Shown here piece after piece: positions 32,419 to 37,652 of a DNA stretch of 37,652 nt. Source of the stretch: an uncultured Bacteroidales bacterium. Lineage in GTDB: Bacteria > Bacteroidota > Bacteroidia > Bacteroidales > Muribaculaceae. How positions within the stretch are numbered: the stretch's first letter is position 1; every line of letters starts with the position of its first letter. The notes beneath the pieces were generated by a model. The model worked only from the letters and a program-made list of their open reading frames with translations. It searched no databases and was not told where the DNA came from. The stretch spans positions 1-37,652 of the forward strand of contig CALZTY010000021.1 of the NCBI GenBank assembly GCA_945829225.1, read 5' to 3'. Made by a program: the position numbers and the translations under genes.

Positions 32419-32721
32419 ATGAAACGTCTTTTTATAACAATATTTGCCGCCTTGGCTATCGCCGTTGCTTGCTTTGCCAAGGCAGAGCCTGCCACAATTA
32501 CTCTCAACGTTACTCCGGCAATCGCATCTCAAGATGCCGCCAACGAGTTGCGCACCGCCATCCGATTTGAGCGCGGCGTCTCCGAGGTGACCGCCGAGGT
32601 TGGCTCCAACGACATCGTCATCGTCTACGACCCGGCAAAAATTTCGCCCGACCTCCTCGCCGAGGCTCTCAAGCAATTGGGCTACCAAGTTGCCGAGCCC
32701 GCATCAAACGACAAGAAGTAA
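32419..32721 (+). CDS. Exported HMA-fold protein lacking the CxxC metal site
   Basis: The gene codes for 100 residues from the ATG at 32419; an in-frame upstream ATG (32374) lies before the promoter box and is rejected. Residues 1-20 are a signal peptide (LFITIFAALAIAVACFA). The rest folds as beta-alpha-beta-beta-alpha-beta of the heavy-metal-associated type (ATITLNVTPAI, then RGVSEVTAEVGSNDIVIVYD, then LLAEALKQLGYQV), but the metal loop that normally reads MxCxxC is TPAIASQDAAN, so it cannot bind copper or mercury in the usual way. It may bind another protein or ligand. It is followed by mutL after 6 bp. Confidence 0.8.
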   Translation: MKRLFITIFAALAIAVACFAKAEPATITLNVTPAIASQDAANELRTAIRFERGVSEVTAEVGSNDIVIVYDPAKISPDLLAEALKQLGYQVAEPASNDKK

Positions 32722-32727
32722 GCCTCG

Positions 32728-34611
32728 ATGAACTGCGATATCATCAAGTTACTCCCCGACTCGGTGGCTAATCAGATAGCCGCCGGCGAGGTAATCCAGC
32801 GCCCTGCATCTGTCGTTAAGGAGCTGGTGGAGAACGCTGTAGATGCCGGCGCTACCGCCATCGAAATCATCATCAAGGACGGTGGACGCACCCTCATCCA
32901 GGTGGTTGACAACGGCAAGGGTATGTCGCCCACCGATGCCCGCATGGCATTTGAGCGCCACGCCACCAGCAAGATTACCTCGGCTCAAGACCTCTACTCG
33001 CTCCACACCATGGGCTTCCGCGGCGAGGCACTACCCTCGATTGCCGCCGTGTCGCAGATTGACCTCCGCACCATGCAGCCCGACCAAGCCGGCGGTACAC
33101 GGCTTCAACTCTCCGAGTCCAAATTTGTATCGCAGGAGCCTTGTGCTTGCCGCCCCGGCACTAATATAATGGTCAAAAATCTCTTCTTCAACCTCCCGGC
33201 TCGCCGCAAGTTTCTCAAGAGCGACAAGGTGGAGAAAGGCGCTATCATCCAGGAATTTACTCGCCTCGCTCTGGTCAACACCAACATTGACTTCACCTTC
33301 GTCTACGATGGCAAGACCGAGAAGCAACTCGTCCACGGCTCGCTCAAGCAACGCATCATCGACCTCATAGGCAAGTCGGTGGGCTCCAACCTCTTACCCA
33401 TCGCCACCGAGACCGAATTGGCGCGTATCGACGGCTTTGTCGGCACTCCCGAGAGCGCCATCAAGACCAAGCCTCACCAATTCTTCTTTGTCAACGGCCG
33501 CAATATGCGTCACCCTTATTTCGCCAAGGCGGTCACATCCTGCTACGAGGAAATCATTCGCAGCGAAAACCAGCCTAACTTCTTCATTAACATCTCGGTA
33601 GACCCTGCCGCCATAGATGTCAACGTGCATCCCCAGAAACACGAAATTAAGTTCGCCCAAGAGCAAGCCATCTGGCAGATGATTAACGCCGCCGTGCGTC
33701 AAGCCCTCGGGCGCGTGAATGCAGCCGGCGCTATCGACTTCGACCCGGAAGCCATTACCGACATCCCCACCTTCGCCCCGGACGTCAACGTCGAGATGCC
33801 TTCTATCTCCACCGACGACTCCTACGACCCCTTCAAGGACTTCTCGGGCGGCGCTGCTTCCCCGTCGCCATCAAGGAGCAGCTACACCCCTCAGCACTTC
33901 ACCAACCCCGTGCCGCAGGACTGGGACAAGCTCTATGAGTCCTTCGCCACGCGTCGCGATGCCCCGACTATGGCTCCCGCAACTCCCGACCTCGAGGGCA
34001 TCCCCACATCCACTGATACTCCGGCTCAGCCGGCTCTGTTACAGACCGCCGAGAGCCACACCCACTTCTTCACCGTCAACCGCCGATACATCGCCATACC
34101 TTCGTCACAGGGCATTCTCCTCATCGACCGGCACCGCGCCCACATCCGCGTGCTCTACGACCGATTTATCAACTCGTTGACATCCAAGCCTGTAGCCTCG
34201 CAGAAGCTCATATTCCCCGAGAGTATCACCCTCTCGCCGGCTCAGAGCACCATCCTCTCTGCCATGGGTGACATTCCCGCGCAATTGGGCTTTGATATCT
34301 CGTTCCTCGGCGGCTCCACATGGGCGGTCAATGCCGTGCCGGCACTCACCGGCGACGCCATCTCTATGCTCACCAAGATGGTCGAAAACCTCAGTGAATC
34401 AGGCGAATTAAACACCACCGACCTCTTCAAGCCCGCCGCCCTCGCCCTCTCTCGCTCTGCCGCAATCCTCCCCGGACAAGACCTCAGCGATGACGACACC
34501 GACGCACTCATCGCCGAAATCCTCGCATCGCCCGAGGGAAAATACACCCCCGACGGCCGCCCCATATTTGTCACCGTCGCCAACGACTATATCTCTAAAC
34601 TCTTCTCTTAA
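32728..34611 (+). CDS. mutL: DNA mismatch repair protein MutL
   Basis: The gene codes for 627 residues. The N-terminal GHKL ATPase has KLLPDSVANQIAAGEVIQRP, KELVENAVDAGAT (Mg2+-binding Asn), VDNGKGMSP, HATSKI and TMGFRGEALPSIAAVS. A Ser/Pro-rich linker spans about 370-440 and a C-terminal dimerisation domain follows. The nuclease motif of MutL homologues, DQHAxxExxxxE, is here DRHRAHIRVLYD near residue 467, so its key Glu is gone and the protein should not nick DNA itself. MutL joins MutS recognition to the downstream strand-removal step. The gene lies 6 bp after the HMA-fold gene and 2 bp before the DUF6377 gene. Confidence 0.96.
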   Translation: MNCDIIKLLPDSVANQIAAGEVIQRPASVVKELVENAVDAGATAIEIIIKDGGRTLIQVVDNGKGMSPTDARMAFERHATSKITSAQDLYSLHTMGFRGEALPSIAAVSQIDLRTMQPDQAGGTRLQLSESKFVSQEPCACRPGTNIMVKNLFFNLPARRKFLKSDKVEKGAIIQEFTRLALVNTNIDFTFVYDGKTEKQLVHGSLKQRIIDLIGKSVGSNLLPIATETELARIDGFVGTPESAIKTKPHQFFFVNGRNMRHPYFAKAVTSCYEEIIRSENQPNFFINISVDPAAIDVNVHPQKHEIKFAQEQAIWQMINAAVRQALGRVNAAGAIDFDPEAITDIPTFAPDVNVEMPSISTDDSYDPFKDFSGGAASPSPSRSSYTPQHFTNPVPQDWDKLYESFATRRDAPTMAPATPDLEGIPTSTDTPAQPALLQTAESHTHFFTVNRRYIAIPSSQGILLIDRHRAHIRVLYDRFINSLTSKPVASQKLIFPESITLSPAQSTILSAMGDIPAQLGFDISFLGGSTWAVNAVPALTGDAISMLTKMVENLSESGELNTTDLFKPAALALSRSAAILPGQDLSDDDTDALIAEILASPEGKYTPDGRPIFVTVANDYISKLFS

Positions 34612-34613
34612 TT

Positions 34614-36176
34614 ATGACCTCCCGCAAAGCTATAATACTGGCAATTACAGCCTTAGCCTCTCTGTCGGCTCATGCCACATTGGAGATTACAAGCCGCATG
34701 ACCGAGGATATCCTCTATGCCCTCGACGACTCCCTCGCCAAGCGCCAAGGCTTTATCGACCGCCGCCAATTGGCTATCAACCGCTCGGTCGACTCCCTGC
34801 GACACAATGGCGCCTCCGAGCAATTGATACTCAATATCGCCGAGAAGTATGCCGGCTTCAACAACGACTCAGCCCTCCACTATTATAGCATGGGCATGAA
34901 TATGCCCGAGGTCTCCAACAAATTGCCCTTCGCCCTGGGCACCGCTACCCTGCTCCCGCTCAGCGGCTTCTTCTCTCCGGCTATCGAAATTTACGAGGGC
35001 ATCGACACCCTGAATCTCTCCACTCACGACAAGGCGGCTTACTACGACGCCGGACGACAAATGTACAGCTATATGGCTGCTTTCTCTGCCGGCGATGTCA
35101 ACTTCCGCAACCAATACAACAATCTCGCCCTCGCCCTCCAGCAGCAACTCCTCAAGGTCCTTGATCCCGAATCGTTGGAGTACAAATTCAACCTCGGCGA
35201 ATTCTATTTCAGTACAAATCAGCCGGGTAAGTCTCGCGCTCTCCTCGAGTATGTCATCGAGAACACCCCCTCGACAAGCCCCTTGAGAGCACGCGCCACC
35301 CACCACCTGTCTCAGATGGCTCACTCTCGCGGCGATGACAATGCCTACATATTTTATCTCGCGCAGTCTGCCCTCGCCGACCTCAGCGCCGCCACCCGCG
35401 AGGTCGCCTCTCTCCAGGAATTGGGCAACGTCCTCTACACCCGTGGCGACCTCGAGCGCTCATACTTCTACCTCACCGAGGCGCTCTCCAATGCTGTGGA
35501 GTGCGGCGCCCCTCTCCGCATGATCGAGTCCTCGCGCAGCCTCCCCATCATCGAGCGCGCCTACAACGAGCAATTGTCCTCAAAACGACGTACTATATAC
35601 CTCATCCTCGGCATACTCGTCCTCGTAGTCATCGTGCTCGTCATCACCATGATTACCCTCAACCGCAAGATGCACCGCCTGCGCCAGCTACAAGCAAACC
35701 TACGTCAAGCCAACAAGGTTAAGGACGTGTATATCAGCCAATTCCTCAACCTCTGCTCCATTTACATGGACAAGCTCAACCAGTTCTGCAAAATCGCCAA
35801 CCGCAAGATTACTGCCGGCAAAGTCGACGACCTTTACCGCCTCACCAAGTCGGGCAAATTCGTCGAGGAGCAGAGCCGCGAATTCTACGAGGTCTTCGAC
35901 AACGCCTTCCTACACCTCTACCCCCACTTCGTCGAGCAAGTCAACGCTCTGCTACTCCCCGACCAGCAGATTGTACTCAAAGAAGGCGAACTTCTCAACA
36001 CAGACCTCCGCATCCTCGCTTTCATGCGCTTAGGCATCGAGGAAAGCCCCCGCATCGCCCAAGTCCTCAACTACTCGCTCAACACAATCTATGCCTACCG
36101 CAACCGCACCAAGGCGCGTGCCATCAATCGCGAAACATTCGAGGACGACGTAATGCACATCGAATCAGAGAACTAA
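34614..36176 (+). CDS. DUF6377 membrane-bound TPR regulator
   Basis: The gene codes for 520 residues. The signal segment (AIILAITALASLSAHA) is followed by a periplasmic helical-repeat region of about 300 residues with TPR-like pairs, for example LGEFYFSTNQPGKSRALLEY and LGNVLYTRGDLERSYFYLTE. One membrane span lies at about 327-347 (IYLILGILVLVVIVLVITMI), then a coiled coil (HRLRQLQANLRQANKVKDVY) and a cytoplasmic C-terminal part with LGIEESPRIAQVLNYSLNTI then YAYRNRTKARA, which looks like a LuxR-type helix-turn-helix. Proteins of this type are thought to be one-component sensors joining an envelope signal to DNA binding. Target and signal are unknown. It is the last gene of the mutL transcription unit. 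Confidence 0.88.
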   Translation: MTSRKAIILAITALASLSAHATLEITSRMTEDILYALDDSLAKRQGFIDRRQLAINRSVDSLRHNGASEQLILNIAEKYAGFNNDSALHYYSMGMNMPEVSNKLPFALGTATLLPLSGFFSPAIEIYEGIDTLNLSTHDKAAYYDAGRQMYSYMAAFSAGDVNFRNQYNNLALALQQQLLKVLDPESLEYKFNLGEFYFSTNQPGKSRALLEYVIENTPSTSPLRARATHHLSQMAHSRGDDNAYIFYLAQSALADLSAATREVASLQELGNVLYTRGDLERSYFYLTEALSNAVECGAPLRMIESSRSLPIIERAYNEQLSSKRRTIYLILGILVLVVIVLVITMITLNRKMHRLRQLQANLRQANKVKDVYISQFLNLCSIYMDKLNQFCKIANRKITAGKVDDLYRLTKSGKFVEEQSREFYEVFDNAFLHLYPHFVEQVNALLLPDQQIVLKEGELLNTDLRILAFMRLGIEESPRIAQVLNYSLNTIYAYRNRTKARAINRETFEDDVMHIESEN

Positions 36177-36301
36177 TCTCTCCCACTGCGACTATATAAT
36201 ATGTTATATATTCAATGTCGCACATTGCGGCTTAATTGCTAATAATCAAATACTTACACTAACCGGTCATTTATATTTGCTTATATGGCATTTATACACC
36301 G

Positions 36302-36333
36302 TTGACCAACGCCCTATTTCTCGCTAACTTTGC
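36302..36333 (+). promoter_or_regulatory. Promoter of an orphan RNA
   Basis: TTG (36302-36304), 20 bases, TAACTTTGC (36325-36333). It is a full consensus promoter that is not followed by a normal gene. Confidence 0.75.
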
Positions 36334-36339
36334 ATCAGA

Positions 36340-36515
36340 TTCAGATACATAATGATTTTCAGTTTTAGGGTTAGTATAGATTGTTAGTATCCAATGGCCA
36401 CACAATGGTCAATTTACAAAGAAGAAACAGATTGTGTTTTATGTTAGGTAATGCATTGGCTTTGAGAAAAGCCCGCAAAAAAAGAGATGACTCACCCCGA
36501 GCCATCTCTTTTTTT
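36340..36515 (+). ncRNA. Candidate orphan small RNA of about 175 nt
   Basis: Seen: a consensus promoter at 36302-36333, an intrinsic terminator at 36477-36515, and about 140 bp between them with no gene of normal size. A hairpin TGC-x-GGCTTT/AAAGCC-x-GCA lies at 36452-36477, directly before the terminator. Two very short frames exist, ATG at 36354 and a 17-codon frame at 36394-36447 (MATQWSIYKEETDCVLC), so it could also code for a small peptide. It sits in the 343-bp gap between the DUF6377 gene and the four-helix-bundle gene. The size would suit a 6S-type or regulatory RNA, but I cannot match it to a known family by eye. Confidence 0.5.
36477..36515 (+). terminator. Intrinsic terminator of the orphan RNA
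   Basis: AAAAAAAGAGATGACTC and GAGCCATCTCTTTTTTT pair over 17 positions with one mismatch and a 5-nt loop. It works in both directions, so it also ends the minus-strand gene at 36520. Confidence 0.9.
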
Positions 36516-36519
36516 ATCA

Positions 36520-37077
36520 TCAAGCATCATGCTGCTTGCGATAATTATCTCGTGTGCGGTACATTTGCTCTTTAATGCCACCTTCCCGGATAAAATCTTG
36601 TTGTAGTCGTTCCAATAGCTTGCGCAAAAACACATCAGTCTGATGAATTAGCGTAATGGCAATATTAGCGATAGTCCCCGCTGAACGCTGTTGAATGGCG
36701 TCAAGATAAAACTTGGAATCGTTGTGGTGCGCACATAATTGTCGAGTCCGTATAGACTCTTCTGAGTTAATCTCCCATTTAGTCAAGTTGCGAACCCTCA
36801 GAAAATCCTCATAATCAATGAGAAGCTCTTGAAGACTTGCGCGAGCAACGTTAATGAGCTTAATTTCAGTCTCTGACGACGTTGCCGCCGCCGCTGAGCC
36901 TTCGGCAATATTCTGCTTTCCGCTGCGCGCGGCTTGAATCATCTGGTCAATAGTGCGATCGCTCTTGGCGAGATGTGTATGCGCAAAGTAATATGTTATG
37001 TCATAGATACATTCAGCCTTCTGAAACGCAATCAATTTGCGATAATTACCCTTAGGAGGCAAGAAACGATCAGACAT
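36520..37077 (-). CDS. Four-helix-bundle protein (23S intervening-sequence protein superfamily)
   Basis: The gene codes for 185 residues, nearly all helical. The core (LIAFQKAECIYDITYYFAHT, SDRTIDQMIQAARSGKQNIA, EGSAAA, then ARASLQELLIDYEDFLRVRN) is the four-helix bundle with the typical IxEG turn; the C-terminal extension continues with long helices and a basic end. This superfamily includes proteins coded in intervening sequences of 23S rRNA genes and free-standing relatives in Bacteroidota. The molecular role is unknown; nucleic-acid binding or assembly as a pentameric ring has been suggested for relatives. Its leader carries four 9-bp tandem repeats. Confidence 0.88.
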   Translation of the reverse strand: MSDRFLPPKGNYRKLIAFQKAECIYDITYYFAHTHLAKSDRTIDQMIQAARSGKQNIAEGSAAAATSSETEIKLINVARASLQELLIDYEDFLRVRNLTKWEINSEESIRTRQLCAHHNDSKFYLDAIQQRSAGTIANIAITLIHQTDVFLRKLLERLQQDFIREGGIKEQMYRTRDNYRKQHDA

Positions 37078-37120
37078 AGAGTAAATATTTAGTTAATAAT
37101 TATTATTCGTTGCTACTGAA

Positions 37121-37156
37121 TTAGCCCAATTAGACTAATTAGTCCAATTAGTCCAA
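37121..37156. repeat. Four 9-bp tandem repeats, left array
   Basis: TTAGCCCAA, TTAGACTAA, TTAGTCCAA, TTAGTCCAA in tandem. The array lies in the expected leader of the four-helix-bundle gene, between its -7 box (37172-37164) and its ATG (37077). Confidence 0.85.
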
Positions 37157-37163
37157 TGCGCCC

Positions 37164-37172
37164 ACAAAGTTA
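37164..37172 (-). promoter_or_regulatory. -7 box of the four-helix-bundle gene
   Basis: On the minus strand TAACTTTGT (37172-37164), about 87 bp before the ATG. No good -33 element is seen. Confidence 0.5.
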
Positions 37173-37200
37173 CTAAAAATAATCATTAATTAAAAACAAC

Positions 37201-37236
37201 TTTGTCACCGCGGTAATTATTACCACGGTGACAAAG
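37201..37236. terminator. Strong hairpin between the two repeat arrays
   Basis: TTTGTCACCGCGGTAAT pairs with ATTACCACGGTGACAAA with one non-Watson-Crick position and almost no loop. There is no long T run beyond the arm ends. It lies 60 bp beyond the stop of the minus-strand gene at 37296 and probably ends that transcript. Confidence 0.6.
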
Positions 37237-37255
37237 CAACAATTATTTCTTATAA

Positions 37256-37291
37256 TTAGTCCTATTAGACCAATTAGTCTAATTAGTCCAA
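37256..37291. repeat. Four 9-bp tandem repeats, right array
   Basis: TTAGTCCTA, TTAGACCAA, TTAGTCTAA, TTAGTCCAA in tandem, same unit and same copy number as the left array, ending 4 bp from the stop of the gene at 37296. The two arrays flank the hairpin at 37201-37236. Confidence 0.85.
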
Positions 37292-37295
37292 TTCA

Positions 37296-37652
37296 TCAAC
37301 GGATTGCCACCTTGCTGGTGCCGGTAGCTGTGCGACGGATATAGATGCCGGGGGTCAGTGCGCCTTCTACGCGTATACCCTGTAGATTGTAGTACTCGAC
37401 AACTCCCTCGCTATCAACAACTACGCTCTCAACACCCGATACGTTACCTGTGCCTTCAGTGTCGTTAGGCTGTGCTTCCTCGCTTGCTAAAACAACCGTC
37501 TGTTTAGTGCTTTTAATAGCTTTAACTGTGGGATCACCGAACGACTTTTGCATCATATCCTGCAGGCTACCATATACAAAGAACGGGAAGTTGAGGTTGA
37601 CTCCAAACATACAATCTTCATCAATGGTATAGACAGCAGTAGTAACGTCCTT
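37296..37652 (-). CDS. C-terminal part of a secreted protein with type IX-like sorting tail
   Basis: The frame is open to the window edge, so the start is beyond 37652; 118 residues are visible. After a linker rich in Glu, Thr and Gly comes the end VVEYYNLQGIRVEGALTPGI then YIRRTATGTSKVAIR. The pattern YYNLQGxRV...PGIYIRR...TxKVxIR is that of the C-terminal sorting domains of Bacteroidota cargo proteins (type IX secretion or a related short tail common in gut Bacteroidales). The body of the protein, and so its function, is out of view. Confidence 0.8.
   Translation of the reverse strand, partial: KDVTTAVYTIDEDCMFGVNLNFPFFVYGSLQDMMQKSFGDPTVKAIKSTKQTVVLASEEAQPNDTEGTGNVSGVESVVVDSEGVVEYYNLQGIRVEGALTPGIYIRRTATGTSKVAIR

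Noticed and set aside
37121-37291. CRISPR array
   Set aside because: Units of 9 bp stand directly in tandem without spacers, and no cas gene is present.

Overview
The window is a Bacteroidota chromosome segment, most likely Bacteroidales and Muribaculaceae-like. This rests on repeated TTG/TTTG-N19-20-TAnnTTTG promoters (the primary sigma factor signature of Bacteroidota), on families typical of the phylum (DUF4301, DUF3098, DUF4919, DUF6377, a type IX-like C-terminal sorting tail) and on a GC content in the mid-fifties. Nothing in the sequence gives a species name.

Positions 1 to about 15.2 kb are the right part of a prophage of siphovirus type. It holds the end of an unassigned phage gene, two small genes, a probable moron (920-1354), four head-tail/tail genes (1422-4156), a compact lysis cassette (4422-5486: holin-like protein, T7-lysozyme-type amidase, probable single-gene u-spanin), a 1.8 kb stretch without a credible gene but rich in inverted repeats, a long tape-measure gene (7282-11793), a tail-tip-type gene and a convergent tyrosine integrase. 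The integrase gene faces a CAU-anticodon tRNA gene whose 3' end is the probable attachment site. The left end of the prophage is outside the window.

From 15.2 to 21.1 kb, on the minus strand, lie the tRNA, an alpha/beta hydrolase and a three-gene alpha-glucan cluster: glycogen debranching enzyme, GT4 glycogen-synthase-like transferase and a GH57 protein. From 21.2 to 26.3 kb, on the plus strand, lie an OmpA-family porin, a SemiSWEET sugar transporter, a periplasmic TPR protein and a DUF4301 protein. From 26.4 to 30.2 kb runs a tight housekeeping operon, ftsX-DUF3098-uppP-truB-queA. Two minus-strand genes (TPM-domain membrane protein, DUF4919 lipoprotein-like/secreted protein) are divergent from an HMA-fold protein, mutL and a DUF6377 regulator. 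The right edge holds a four-helix-bundle gene set among 9-bp tandem repeats, and the end of a secreted protein.

The strongest candidates for undescribed elements are RNA-level. (1) A minus-strand RNA of about 200 nt inside the prophage (4162-4365) has its own promoter, an intrinsic terminator and a duplicated terminator arm that could act as an antiterminator. (2) The ORF-less block 5487-7281 has two diverged copies of a 310-320 bp module that keep their hairpins, then a chain of further hairpins up to the tape-measure start. (3) An orphan RNA of about 175 nt (36340-36515) has a consensus promoter and terminator. All calls come from reading the sequence; no search or folding program was run.
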